Of a stretch of 64,000 nt of DNA, positions 26,694-35,782 are shown piece by piece; the first letter of the stretch is position 1; each line of letters opens with the position of its first letter. This DNA is from Arthrobacter subterraneus (GTDB lineage: Bacteria > Actinomycetota > Actinomycetes > Actinomycetales > Micrococcaceae): positions 1-64,000 of the forward strand of contig NZ_FNDT01000008.1 of assembly GCF_900099735.1 (NCBI RefSeq), written 5' to 3'. A program made the translations under genes and the position numbers. The notes under the pieces were generated by a model. That model was given only the letters and a program-made list of their open reading frames with translations. It had not been told where the DNA came from and made no database searches.

Positions 26694-27203
26694 ATGGCAG
26701 TCCCGCAAATGATGCTGTCGCTGCCCTCACTTCGAGGTTCGCCCTACCCGCTACTTTCCAGACTTGCCGCATGCAAGGACTGGACGTTGCTGCGGCATGG
26801 CGGCCATGAGCCGTCCACGGTGGGCGTCCGGTATACACCGAACGGCATTGCACTCGGGGCCGCGTACGCGGTCCTGAGGGACGTTCTCGACGTGCGCGTC
26901 CTGATGCTCACCGTCCCGCGGGATGGGCGCCTGGCGATGCAGTATTTCAAGCACGACAACAGGGCAACCGTGACCGGCATGGGGCTGGCTGGCGACACAT
27001 GGCACTCTGTGTCGGTGGGGATGCTCGGGGCAGCTCCCAGCTACGGTGAACGATGTCAAACGGATCACCCATACGTTGAGCGCGGGGCTCAGTCGAAGTT
27101 CGGGAAAGCCACAGCCATCGGGCTCCGCGCCACACTGAACGGCGCGAAGTTCGGGAATTTCGTCACCCGCCGCAACCTGCTACTCCTGCCGACGCTGGTG
27201 TAA
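26694..27203 (+). CDS. Hypothetical protein at the edge of the polysaccharide locus
   Basis: A 169-aa protein with no recognised family, signal peptide or membrane segment. Third codon positions are mostly G or C over the whole length, which supports real coding. The middle (GVRYTPNGIALGAAYAVLRDVLDVRVLMLTV) looks like an alpha/beta fold. It ends in GNFVTRRNLLLLPTLV. It lies 27 bp upstream of the Wzy-like gene on the same strand, so co-transcription is likely. It could also be the tail of a larger gene lost at the locus boundary, since no clear Shine-Dalgarno marks the start. Confidence 0.5.
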   Translation: MAVPQMMLSLPSLRGSPYPLLSRLAACKDWTLLRHGGHEPSTVGVRYTPNGIALGAAYAVLRDVLDVRVLMLTVPRDGRLAMQYFKHDNRATVTGMGLAGDTWHSVSVGMLGAAPSYGERCQTDHPYVERGAQSKFGKATAIGLRATLNGAKFGNFVTRRNLLLLPTLV

Positions 27204-27230
27204 CCGGCGCGGGGTTGTTGCGGAGTCACC

Positions 27231-28703
27231 GTGTATCTTTTATGGGTGGGGGATGACAAGAAACTGAGCCAGCCGGGAGCGCAGCCGCTGATCTTCCTGC
27301 TCTACACGGCAGGTGTCACCGCTCTAGCCATCCCGGCCATGGCATCCGTGGCAGACACGGCTCTCTGGGACGATGACGTGATTGCCATGGGCAACGCGCT
27401 GATCATCATCCCCTCCCTCATGCTGATCCACTCTGTCAGCGGACGCCTCCACAGCCTCACATGGTCAATCTACTGGGTGTGGTCCCTGCTGTTTTTGGGT
27501 CTCGCCCCGGCATACCAATTAGGGGCGGGGAGATTCCCATGGGGTGCCCGCCCGTCCGACGACGAGGTCGGCACCGCGCAGCAGATCATCCTCGCAATGC
27601 ATGTCGTCGTTGTCGTCGCCTACGCCATCCGCGTATGGTCCCGGCGTCAGCCGACCGACGGCGACAAAGCCGATGCGACAGACAGAGGGTTACGGGAGAG
27701 CACCCGTTTACGCAAGCTGATGCTCTTCCTGATTTTCGCTCACGTCGCCGTGGCGGTGATGTTCACGGTGCTGATGGGAACCGCAATGTTCTCGGGCCGG
27801 TTCGCATTTCAGGCGCAGCTCGGCGCTCGCGGTGGCATCCCAGGGTTCGGAACCATGTACTTTTTCTCAAACGCCGGCGCCATGGCAATCCCAGCGATGG
27901 CGATCGTGCTGAAGAAGAAGGGACTGGATCTCCCAGGAGCTGCGATCTTCCTGTCTATCGTGATGTCGTTCGTGGTGACAAACCCGCTGATCGGATCACG
28001 GTTCCTCACCGGCAGCTTCCTCGTAGCGGTCGTCGCTGCGGCATTCTCGGCCAACGTTCGACGCTTCATCCCCGGTGGGCTGGTCCTCGCGTTCGTGACG
28101 ATCTTCCCCACCTTGGATATCCTGCGCGGTGACGGGACAGGTGCGGCACGTGTCGAGCTGTCCGGCCCGGCGAAGAGCCTGCTGACGTTCGACTTCGATG
28201 CCTTCGAAATGCTCACCCGGCAAGTCATGATGGACGGCGATATCGGCGCAGGGCTGCCCGGCCGGGTAGAACTCCTGATAGCACCGTTCTTCCGGTGGAT
28301 TCCGGTGCTGAGCCAGATGGTGCAAGGCGATGCGTCCGGACCTGTTGTGGCGAGGTCCACGGGAATGAGTTATACGAATGTGTCCATGCCGCTGTGGGGG
28401 GAAGCGAACCTGATCGGGTCGTGGGTGGGATTGGTGATCGCGTTTACCGCTCTGGGGATACTGCTGGGAAGCACACACTCACTCATACATAGCCGCTCAA
28501 TATTCGGTGCACTGATCGAATTCCCTGTTGCCGCCCTCCTCTTCATCATCCTTCGAGGGTCGCTCTACGAAGTCCTCGGCTACCTGCTACTCGTCGTCGG
28601 CATGGCATGGTTCCTTGCACGGGCGGAGCGACTAGACAGAGCGGAACCGGTCGAAGTGGAGCCCAAGTACCACATAGTCGCTCCGCGCACACGACGGAAC
28701 TGA
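27231..28703 (+). CDS. Polytopic membrane protein, candidate Wzy-like polysaccharide polymerase
   Basis: A 490-aa protein with roughly 11-12 hydrophobic segments and a large outer loop (about 285-385) containing DILRGDGTGAARVELSGPAK and a region around WIPVLSQM. This is the general layout of O-antigen/repeat-unit polymerases, whose sequences are poorly conserved. The locus contains a Wzx flippase and an initiating transferase but no other polymerase candidate, which supports this assignment by context. The start is GTG at 27231 with CGGAG six bases upstream. A strong terminator follows at 28726-28748. Function remains inferred. Confidence 0.6.
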   Translation: MYLLWVGDDKKLSQPGAQPLIFLLYTAGVTALAIPAMASVADTALWDDDVIAMGNALIIIPSLMLIHSVSGRLHSLTWSIYWVWSLLFLGLAPAYQLGAGRFPWGARPSDDEVGTAQQIILAMHVVVVVAYAIRVWSRRQPTDGDKADATDRGLRESTRLRKLMLFLIFAHVAVAVMFTVLMGTAMFSGRFAFQAQLGARGGIPGFGTMYFFSNAGAMAIPAMAIVLKKKGLDLPGAAIFLSIVMSFVVTNPLIGSRFLTGSFLVAVVAAAFSANVRRFIPGGLVLAFVTIFPTLDILRGDGTGAARVELSGPAKSLLTFDFDAFEMLTRQVMMDGDIGAGLPGRVELLIAPFFRWIPVLSQMVQGDASGPVVARSTGMSYTNVSMPLWGEANLIGSWVGLVIAFTALGILLGSTHSLIHSRSIFGALIEFPVAALLFIILRGSLYEVLGYLLLVVGMAWFLARAERLDRAEPVEVEPKYHIVAPRTRRN

Positions 28704-28725
28704 CAACACCTGAACAGACGAAAGT

Positions 28726-28748
28726 CGCCTCAACCGGGGCGGTTTTTT
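28726..28748 (+). terminator. Intrinsic terminator after the Wzy-like gene
   Basis: cgcctc (28726-28731), loop aacc, ggggcg (28736-28741), then six T residues at 28743-28748. It has the canonical layout on the plus strand and lies 23 bp after the stop. Confidence 0.85.
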
Positions 28749-28803
28749 CGTGCCCAGGCACCAGAAGATGAAACCGGTTACGCTAGCTCGCTAAACAACT
28801 AGG

Positions 28804-28815
28804 CAGGTATACCTG
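28804..28815. promoter_or_regulatory. 12-bp palindrome upstream of the phosphatase gene
   Basis: CAGGTATACCTG is a perfect palindrome in the 260-bp gap before the LMW phosphatase gene. It may be an operator. Nothing else was recognised in this gap. Confidence 0.3.
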
Positions 28816-29013
28816 ATCCGCGCCTGTTCAGCAGCAGACGCCGATCATTGGCCCGCACGGCCACCAGGTCTTGGAAGACATAATGGCCACACAGACGTAG
28901 GAGAGCGTGCGCATAAGCCACCGCCAGCTGGCGCAAGCCAGCCCGCGGGACCGGTACGCTTCAGGTAGACCCGTCCTTCGCGCCGCCCAGCGTAGTCTCC
29001 AGGAATAGAGGCC

Positions 29014-29589
29014 ATGACCACCGATACGCCGTTCCGCATCCTTGCCGTGTGTACGGGCAACATCTGCCGCTCCCCCATGGTTGAGCGGCTGCTCCGGAGT
29101 TCCTTCGACGCGCTGGCACCGGGTGAGTTTGAGGTTTCAAGTGCCGGCACGGGCGCCCTGGTGGGCCGCGAGATCGATCCGCAGGTGGCCGGCTTCGTAC
29201 GCGTCTTCAACGGCGACACCAACAATTTCGCCGCCCGACAGGTCGAGGAGCGCATCCTCGACGGCAAAGACGTTGTCCTGACCCTCACCCGCGACCACCG
29301 CGGTCAAATCATCGAACTGATGCCGTCCTTGCTGCGGAGGACCTTCACGCTGCGCGAGTTCGCGCGGCTCATCACACCGCTCGACGGCGACCCATCCCTC
29401 AGCGGACCTATGCGCTGGCGTGCCATCCTCCCGAAGGTGGTGCGCGCCCGTACCGTCCATCCGGCCGATCCCTCCGGTGACGACGTGGTGGATCCCTTCC
29501 GCCGCGACGATTCCGTCTATCAGCAGATGGTCCGCGAGCTGGTGCCGGCCGTGGATGCGCTGGTGGACTGGGAACGTAAGCACCGGTGA
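29014..29589 (+). CDS. Low-molecular-weight protein-tyrosine phosphatase
   Basis: A 191-aa LMW-PTP. The phosphate-binding loop CTGNICRS has nucleophile Cys13 and Arg19. The general-acid Asp lies in VVDPFRRDD. It is longer than the 150-160 aa of typical members, with an extra middle part. In polysaccharide loci this family (Wzb/CpsB-type role) dephosphorylates the BY-kinase, here encoded 12 kb away at 41872-43335; the pairing is inferred. Its stop overlaps the GTG of the VanZ-like gene, so the two are coupled. Confidence 0.9.
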   Translation: MTTDTPFRILAVCTGNICRSPMVERLLRSSFDALAPGEFEVSSAGTGALVGREIDPQVAGFVRVFNGDTNNFAARQVEERILDGKDVVLTLTRDHRGQIIELMPSLLRRTFTLREFARLITPLDGDPSLSGPMRWRAILPKVVRARTVHPADPSGDDVVDPFRRDDSVYQQMVRELVPAVDALVDWERKHR

Positions 29590-30041
29590 CGGCCGGGCCT
29601 TCAGGAACAGTACGACGACGGCGCTTCCTCGCCGCGCTGCTGGCCGGTTACCTGTTGGTGCTGTCGCTGATTGCGTTCTGGCCGTCGCCCGTCGATGAGG
29701 GTGCGTCGGGTTTCATCGCCCGCTTTCTGGGGTTCCTTCACCGGAACGGCGTGCCGGGCTGGTTCGACTACAACCTGATCGAGTCGGGCGCTAATGTACT
29801 GCTCTTCATCCCGTTCGGCGTTCTCGTCGCCGCGTACCTGCCGTTGCGGCATGCATGGTTGGCGTTGCCGGCAGGTGTGGTTGCGTCCCTCTGCATTGAG
29901 CTCGGTCAGGAGCAGTTCCGGCCCGAGCGCTTCGCGACTCCACGGGACGTCTTGGCCAACGCGCTGGGTGCGGCGGTCGGCACCGTGGCTGTATATGCAT
30001 GGGCGCACCGGCACAGCGAGGAAGACACAGAACGCCGTTGA
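29586..30041 (+). CDS. VanZ family membrane protein
   Basis: A 151-aa protein with four hydrophobic segments (about 14-32, 58-75, 85-103, 118-138) and the VanZ pattern NLIESGANVLLFIPFGVL, CIELGQEQFRPERFATPRDVLANALGAAVG. VanZ-family proteins act at the membrane in glycopeptide tolerance and in processes tied to surface polymers; the precise reaction is not established. The GTG start overlaps the phosphatase stop (GTGA). Confidence 0.88.
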   Translation: MTAGPSGTVRRRRFLAALLAGYLLVLSLIAFWPSPVDEGASGFIARFLGFLHRNGVPGWFDYNLIESGANVLLFIPFGVLVAAYLPLRHAWLALPAGVVASLCIELGQEQFRPERFATPRDVLANALGAAVGTVAVYAWAHRHSEEDTERR

Positions 30042-30096
30042 ATCCTGTTCTTCCCAGAACTGAACTGTCGTGTAACGGAGACTTCGTATATCTGAG

Positions 30097-31581
30097 TTAC
30101 AAAAACTTGCCTGAGGTACGCCAACCGGGATTAGCCTGAAAATCCACGAGCATCTCGTAACCAGCCCTCTGGAAAACGTTTTGTGACGCGACGTTCACCG
30201 CACGGAAGTCAGCCCGGAGGGTAATCCCTTCCCCTACTTCTTTGAGCAGCCACTGTTCACTTGCGTGGAGCACGGGAACCGCTAAACCCTGCCCACGCCT
30301 CTCCGGCGCTAGTGTGATTGAAACTTCCCACTCACGGAAAGCGATTTCGTCGAAGCGAATGGTCCCAGCGAGTCCCTCGGGATCCTCGACGAGCAGAAGG
30401 TGGCGCGAAGAGTCGGCAAGGCTCCTCTCCAGCCAGTCAACATGAGCGTCCCAGCCAATCTCGCCACTGGTTCTGGACATCTCGACAGCCAATGGATCGG
30501 TTCTCCAGGCGTACAGGTGGCTGGCATCGCCAGCACGCGCCGAACGTACCTGCACAGCATCCACCTTCTTCGCATGGACGAGTCGTCGCCATTCGCCGAC
30601 GATCCTGTCTGCGCCACCTCCGTCGACGAGCGTTTGCCCTGCTTTCATTGATTCCGCTCGTTGCACACGCGACGATGCAAAACTCCTGAGCGCAGGTACA
30701 GCGCGGTTGAGGACCTCCTCGTGGCGCGCTCCTTCTGATATGTCGCCAAGAGGGAGTCCGATGCCCCGTTCTGAAGAGAATCGGAAGTACTCGGCTTGAT
30801 TGTCGATGATCTGCAGCGTAGCCATAGGGACACCAAGGTATGCAAGTTCCCAAAGCGCGGTACCCGACGCACATATCACTAAGTCCATCTGAGCGAAAGT
30901 ACGCGCGATATCCGGCGCACGGTCCAACGAGAACCACCGGACATGATTGAACCGCAGAATTAGCTCTGGCGGTATTGTGACGCCGAGGAGGTAACACTCA
31001 GACTCCACGCCGGTCTTCGCCCACAATTCAGCCAGTTCGTGGGTCAGATCAGCAGAATCAGTTCCTCCCAGGGCGACCATCACGCGCCGAACCCTCGGAG
31101 CAACTTCGCCGCGCCCGCGGTGTTTGAGCACCTCCTGCCTGAGGGGAAGGTACTCAACTCCCCGGAGGTGGGAGCGTGAACCCGCCGGCTCACGATATTT
31201 GCGTTCAGACCCGGGCGAGACGTCTATGACGATGTCCGCGCTGCGTCGCCCGAATGTCCCGTCCTCTATGGAGGAAAGGAGGACCCCCGTTTTATTGAGG
31301 GATTCCCTGAGGTTGTTCATCTCCGAATAGCTATCGATGTGCACCACATCTGCCCCCCACTGCGCGGCGAACTGACTCAACTCGGGCACGGTGAGAGGAA
31401 TGCTGTTGATCTCACTTACTCCGGCAGCGGAGAGAATCCGAGCCGCGATCGCAGTATTGATATCGCCGACCACGGCAGTCTCACCTCCAGCGGCGTTAAC
31501 TGCCTCTATGAGTGCAGAGACGCGGGCAACGTGACCTACTCCCTCGGTCTTGCTTGAATCACACCTGAATAGGACCCTCAT
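30097..31581 (-). CDS. Fused PseG-PseH: UDP-sugar hydrolase and N-acetyltransferase for pseudaminic acid
   Basis: A 494-aa two-domain protein. Residues 1 to about 330 match PseG, the GT-B-like hydrolase that removes UDP from the 2,4-diacetamido altrose intermediate: GVGHVARV with the catalytic-type His, a central MVALGGTDSADLT, and ICASGTALWELAYLGVP. Residues about 345-494 form a GNAT domain (PERRGQGLAVPVL; NVASQNVFQRAGYEML) like PseH, which acetylates the 4-amino group. Usually these are separate genes. I chose ATG at 31581, one base after the pseF stop, with GAAGG upstream. It is the last gene of the pseB-C-F-GH run. Confidence 0.88.
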   Translation of the reverse strand: MRVLFRCDSSKTEGVGHVARVSALIEAVNAAGGETAVVGDINTAIAARILSAAGVSEINSIPLTVPELSQFAAQWGADVVHIDSYSEMNNLRESLNKTGVLLSSIEDGTFGRRSADIVIDVSPGSERKYREPAGSRSHLRGVEYLPLRQEVLKHRGRGEVAPRVRRVMVALGGTDSADLTHELAELWAKTGVESECYLLGVTIPPELILRFNHVRWFSLDRAPDIARTFAQMDLVICASGTALWELAYLGVPMATLQIIDNQAEYFRFSSERGIGLPLGDISEGARHEEVLNRAVPALRSFASSRVQRAESMKAGQTLVDGGGADRIVGEWRRLVHAKKVDAVQVRSARAGDASHLYAWRTDPLAVEMSRTSGEIGWDAHVDWLERSLADSSRHLLLVEDPEGLAGTIRFDEIAFREWEVSITLAPERRGQGLAVPVLHASEQWLLKEVGEGITLRADFRAVNVASQNVFQRAGYEMLVDFQANPGWRTSGKFL

Positions 31582-31582
31582 C

Positions 31583-32329
31583 CTAGCCTTCATCGAGTTG
31601 CTTCTGGCGGACAAGCGCATTCAGTTGGCTGATATGCGGCTGGGTGAGTAGCACATTCGCCACCTGCTCCCAGGCTGGAGGTACGTTTCCCAGGAATCGA
31701 ACCAGTTCGGCTATCGCCTGGGCGTCTTCGACCGTATCGAGAGTAACCCGAAAATGGGACAGATCCGGCTCCGTCGATAGCCCCAACCTGCGGTAGGAGC
31801 TACCCTCCGCGTAGAGCGCAGACGTGACATGCGTGCGGTGGTATCCCTTAGCTGTTTCTCCGATCGAACGGAGGGCCGCGGTAGAAGCCAGTTCCACGTC
31901 GAGTCCTCTCGGGAAGCTTCTGGAGAGAGTCGTCGAGACGTACTCCAAAGAAGAATTGGATCGCCACAACTGCGCTACCTGGGATATCAGGACCGGATCA
32001 AGGAGGGGACAGTCGGAGGTGAGCCGGACCACGGCATCCGCCTTCGTGGCTTCGGCCGCTCCTATGAAGCGCTCGAGGACATCGTCCTCGCTCCCCCTAT
32101 AGACTCCGACTCCTGAGCGTTCAGCTATTTCCGCAACCTCGTCATCAGCGGCGGCAACCGTTGTCGCTACGAGGACTTCATCGACGCCGTACGCTGATTT
32201 TGCTGCTCGTATGCACCATTCGAGAACGCTTCGATCAGCGAGTTGGTGAAGAACCTTCCTGGGAAACCTCGTAGAGCCGGTTCGGGCTTGGATGACAGCG
32301 ACGACATGTAGCTGATCACCGGTGGTCAT
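31583..32329 (-). CDS. pseF: PseF-like cytidylyltransferase (CMP-pseudaminic acid synthetase)
   Basis: A 248-aa nucleotidyltransferase with the N-terminal signature VVAVIQARTGSTRFPRKVL, then LVATTVAAADDEVAEIAERSG and VRLTSDCPLLDP, as in PseF/SpsF proteins. It would activate Pse5Ac7Ac with CTP so that it can be transferred. The assignment to Pse rather than another sugar acid rests on its neighbours. ATG at 32329 overlaps the pseC stop (ATGA), and its own stop lies one base before pseGH. Confidence 0.85.
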   Translation of the reverse strand: MTTGDQLHVVAVIQARTGSTRFPRKVLHQLADRSVLEWCIRAAKSAYGVDEVLVATTVAAADDEVAEIAERSGVGVYRGSEDDVLERFIGAAEATKADAVVRLTSDCPLLDPVLISQVAQLWRSNSSLEYVSTTLSRSFPRGLDVELASTAALRSIGETAKGYHRTHVTSALYAEGSSYRRLGLSTEPDLSHFRVTLDTVEDAQAIAELVRFLGNVPPAWEQVANVLLTQPHISQLNALVRQKQLDEG

Positions 32330-33453
32330 TCGCCTACGACCTCAAGCACGGTTTCAATCACCCTGTCCACTTCGGGATCCGTCAGTCCGGGGAAGAGCGG
32401 CAGGGAGATCTCCTCCGAGTAGTACCGTTCGGCGTTGGGGCACATGCCCCTTTGATAGCCCAAGTCCTCGAACACGGGATGCCAGTAAGCCGGAATATAG
32501 TTCACCTGCACTCCGATTCCCCGTTCGCGCATTCGCTCGAAGATAGTCCGGCGCCGCGCCGCGGGAACACGTAGTGGATAAAGATGCCAAGCTGGATCAG
32601 CTCCCGCACTGACTACGGGTACCCGGAGATTTTCCTTTCCCCGAAACGCGTCACTGTAGCGAGAATGAATAGATGTGCGACGTTCCTTGAACGACTGGAG
32701 CCTTAGCAACTGGCTCAGACCGAGGGCACAGAGTACGTCCGGCAGTCTGTAGTTCAAGCCGAATGCGTGAACTTCCTGGTGCCATGGTCCTTCATCCGGA
32801 TAACGCAGGAGGTCCCTCTCACGCACCAAGCCCTGCCCTTTGAAACGGCGAGCGGCAAGCGCGATTACGTCATCAGAAGTAATCACAGCACCGCCTTCTG
32901 CGGAAGTCATGTTCTTCGTAGGGAAAAAGGAGAAGGTTGTCACATCCGCCAGCTCCCCAACAGTGTGACCATCGAGCTGAGAACCGATCGAGTGAGCGGC
33001 GTCCTCCAGGAGAAGGGCTCCGTGACGGTGCGCCAGCGTCTTAAAAGCCTGCGCATCGATCGGCAGTCCTGCATAATCGACGGCAGCTATGGCCCTGGTT
33101 CGGGAATTCATCAGAGCGCCTGCCGCGTTGAGATCTAGCAATCCAGTGTCATAATCAACGTCCGCGAAAAGAATCTTTGCGCCGTTGATTGCGGCAGCTG
33201 CAGCCGTTGCAACGAACGTCAGTGGAGTGGTGACGACTTCAGTGCCTGCGCCTGCTCCGATAGCTTGGTACGCCACATGCAAGGCAGCAGTACCGGAGGT
33301 AACTGTTACCGCATGCTTGGCATTTGCCGCCTGAGCGAGGGCTGCCTCGAACTCGTCGACAAGCGGACCGGTAGTGAGCCAATCGCTACGCAGCGCATTT
33401 TCTACGGCATCGACATCTTCGTCACTGATTGATTGACGCCCGTACGGCAGCAC
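32326..33453 (-). CDS. pseC: PseC-like UDP-4-keto-hexosamine aminotransferase
   Basis: A 375-aa DegT/DnrJ/EryC1-type PLP transaminase. The PLP lysine is Lys180 in FSFFPTKNMTSAEGG; other motifs are VTVTSGTAALHVAY, LLLEDAAHSIGS and FGLNYRLPDVLCALGLSQL. PseC converts the PseB product to UDP-4-amino-4,6-dideoxy-N-acetyl-altrosamine. The start is GTG at 33453 directly after the pseB TAG, with GGAGGG eight bases upstream. The gene order B-C-F-GH matches pathway logic. Confidence 0.9.
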   Translation of the reverse strand: MLPYGRQSISDEDVDAVENALRSDWLTTGPLVDEFEAALAQAANAKHAVTVTSGTAALHVAYQAIGAGAGTEVVTTPLTFVATAAAAAINGAKILFADVDYDTGLLDLNAAGALMNSRTRAIAAVDYAGLPIDAQAFKTLAHRHGALLLEDAAHSIGSQLDGHTVGELADVTTFSFFPTKNMTSAEGGAVITSDDVIALAARRFKGQGLVRERDLLRYPDEGPWHQEVHAFGLNYRLPDVLCALGLSQLLRLQSFKERRTSIHSRYSDAFRGKENLRVPVVSAGADPAWHLYPLRVPAARRRTIFERMRERGIGVQVNYIPAYWHPVFEDLGYQRGMCPNAERYYSEEISLPLFPGLTDPEVDRVIETVLEVVGE

Positions 33454-34440
33454 CTAGAGGCCCTCCGCCTTGATCATTTCCCGGATTTCCTCAACAGAAA
33501 GGAACGTCTCATTGTTCCCCGAGTGGTAGCTCCAGCCGTCGGCGACGGTGGCAGTACTTGTATGCCTTTCATAGCCCCAACCCGAGATACTCGGTTCAAC
33601 TATGAATCGGTCACCTGCGTCCACAGTCCGCCTTGAGTCATCCGCTGCAATCATCTCCTCGTGCAGCTTCTCTCCTGGACGCACTCCTATCTCATGTGTT
33701 GCTGCACCGGGTGCAACAGCTTCAGCCAATTCAGGAATACGTATTGAAGGAATTTTCGGCACATAAAGTTCGCCACCTTGCATCCGATCGAAGGACGAAA
33801 GGACGAAGTGAACAGCCTGCTCCAAGGTGATCCAAAATCTGGTCATCCGCTTATCGGTGATCCCCAGGGACTGACCTTCATCTGCCATCTTTTTCCAGAT
33901 GGGAAGAATAGAACCTCGCGACCCCATGACATTTCCGTACCGCACGACCGAGAATCTTGTCGGATAAGCAGCGGCGTAATGATTACCCGAGATGAAAAGC
34001 CGATCCGCGCACAGCTTCGTAGCACCGTATAAATTGACTGGCGACGAAGCTTTGTCCGTCGACAGAGCGACTACCTTCTTGACGCCGGCATCGATAGCCG
34101 CGTCAATCACGTTCTGCGATCCAAGAACGTTGGTCCTAACGAACTCGTACGGATTATATTCCGCAGTATCGACCTGCTTCAGAGCAGCAGCATGGATCAC
34201 ATAGTCCACCCCGTGAAAGGCTCGATCCAAACGCTGCTTGTCTCGGATATCACCGATGAACCACCGCAACCGCGGGTCGTTTGAGAACCGGTTTCGTACT
34301 TCTAGCTGCTTGAGTTCGTCCCGGCTGAAGACGACTAGCCGTCGTACTTCGTATTCATCCAGAAGGACCTTGATCAAGGCCTTGCCGAGGGAACCGGTCC
34401 CACCCGTGATAAGAACCGACGAACCGGTTAATAGACTCAT
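33454..34440 (-). CDS. pseB: UDP-N-acetylglucosamine 4,6-dehydratase (inverting), PseB
   Basis: A 328-aa short-chain dehydrogenase/reductase-type dehydratase that starts pseudaminic acid synthesis from UDP-GlcNAc. The nucleotide loop is GGTGSLGKAL (13-22). The catalytic group is STDKASSPVNLYGATK with Thr128, Asp129, Lys130, Tyr138 and Lys142. HAAALKQVDTAEYNPYEFVRTNVLGS is typical for PseB/FlaA1-type soluble dehydratases. UDP-GlcNAc is made by GlmU, encoded at 48762-50252. The start ATG at 34440 heads the B-C-F-GH set. Confidence 0.93.
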   Translation of the reverse strand: MSLLTGSSVLITGGTGSLGKALIKVLLDEYEVRRLVVFSRDELKQLEVRNRFSNDPRLRWFIGDIRDKQRLDRAFHGVDYVIHAAALKQVDTAEYNPYEFVRTNVLGSQNVIDAAIDAGVKKVVALSTDKASSPVNLYGATKLCADRLFISGNHYAAAYPTRFSVVRYGNVMGSRGSILPIWKKMADEGQSLGITDKRMTRFWITLEQAVHFVLSSFDRMQGGELYVPKIPSIRIPELAEAVAPGAATHEIGVRPGEKLHEEMIAADDSRRTVDAGDRFIVEPSISGWGYERHTSTATVADGWSYHSGNNETFLSVEEIREMIKAEGL

Positions 34441-34652
34441 TATTGAAGTTCCCCTTTATATCTGCGGCACGGCGTTTGCATCCCAAATGAGAGTATCAGC
34501 CGTGCTGATCCGGCTGCAGTGCCGCCCGCAAAGCTGCCGGAAATTACGTTTTGTACCGCGCCGTGCAAGCGATGTAGCGCCGTGTGTCTCTGCCAAGAGG
34601 AACCTGACCGACGCGTCACTGACTCCTTGCATAAGAGCGCGCCGGCCTCTTC

Positions 34653-35702
34653 TTAGAGGACTTCCCAGGTCAAAGGAGTGCCAGCCTTCAAGGGCTGGGG
34701 GAAGGTACGCCCGATCACCTGGGCTAAGTGCTTTGGCTCCAGTCCTCCCGCGGGCCTGATCGACCTCACGTTCTTGCTCGATATCTGGTCGCCCTCATTG
34801 ACGTCTTCGACAACATAGAGGGATCGCTTCAAACGACGGCTCTCCGTTTCCCCACTCGTAAGAGTGGGCGTCGGAGACCCTAGTGCCTGCCATGCGGCAT
34901 TCGTCTCAGTGACCAACGCGCGCAGTTCCGCTGGTTCCAGTGAGAACTCAGAGTCGACGCCGCCATCTTGGCGGTTCAAGGTCACGTGCTTTTCGATCAC
35001 CGTTGCGCCGAGGGCGACGGCGGCGACAGAAACGCCAATGCCCATGGTGTGATCAGACAGGCCGACTTGCACGCCTAGAGCGTCCCTCAATACCGGGATG
35101 GTTCGGAGATTGGCTTCGCTGGGCGACGCTGGATACGACGACGTACATGCTAGGACAACTATTTGATCGTTACCCACCGCTCGAATGACACTGATCGCTT
35201 CCGCTATCTCCACGAAGCTGGAAGCTCCATTCGACAAAATGATGGGTTTACCAGTCGCTGCGACGCGCTCCAGCAATGCTTTGTCGCCGATTTCCAGAGA
35301 CGCGATTTTGTACAGCGGCGCATCCAGCTCTTCGAGGAGATCTACGGCCGCCTCATCGAAGGGGCTGGAGAAGGGGATAAGGCCTCTAGAACGCGCGCGT
35401 CGAAAAATCTCCTGATGCCAGCCCCATGGCGTCTGAGCCTGCTCGTACAAGTCATATAGCGACCGCTCTCCCCACAACGCGTGATTCGCGGAAATTTTGA
35501 ATCGCTCTCCATCGTTTTGGATAGTCATGGAGTCTGGAGTATAGGTTTGAAGCTTTATCGCTGTCGCCCCCGAGTCAGCCGCAGCGTCGACAATCTGCAG
35601 TGCTCGATCGAGGCTCCCGTTATGATTACCGGACATCTCAGCAATGACAAAAGGAGGAGATTTTTGTTCGATCAGGATTGTGTCAACAGGAATAGCCTTC
35701 AT
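34653..35702 (-). CDS. pseI: Pseudaminic acid synthase PseI
   Basis: A 349-aa NeuB/PseI-type enzyme that condenses the trideoxy altrose derivative with phosphoenolpyruvate. The TIM barrel shows FVIAEMSGNHNGSLDRALQIV, IKLQTYTPDSMT, KIASLEIGDKALLERVA and LSDHTMGIGVSVAAVALGATVIEKHVTL. A C-terminal SAF (antifreeze-like) domain follows from about 285 (SLYVVEDVNEGD, NVRSIRPAGGLEPKH). It lies upstream of pseB in the same direction. The 212-bp gap to pseB holds only short inverted repeats and no gene that I can support. Confidence 0.93.
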   Translation of the reverse strand: MKAIPVDTILIEQKSPPFVIAEMSGNHNGSLDRALQIVDAAADSGATAIKLQTYTPDSMTIQNDGERFKISANHALWGERSLYDLYEQAQTPWGWHQEIFRRARSRGLIPFSSPFDEAAVDLLEELDAPLYKIASLEIGDKALLERVAATGKPIILSNGASSFVEIAEAISVIRAVGNDQIVVLACTSSYPASPSEANLRTIPVLRDALGVQVGLSDHTMGIGVSVAAVALGATVIEKHVTLNRQDGGVDSEFSLEPAELRALVTETNAAWQALGSPTPTLTSGETESRRLKRSLYVVEDVNEGDQISSKNVRSIRPAGGLEPKHLAQVIGRTFPQPLKAGTPLTWEVL

Positions 35703-35782
35703 ACAATTTCTCTCCGTGATTGCGTATGGGGCGTGGGCCCCTCCAGGATTTTTATTACTTTTTGCAGGTTGCGACAGAGGAA

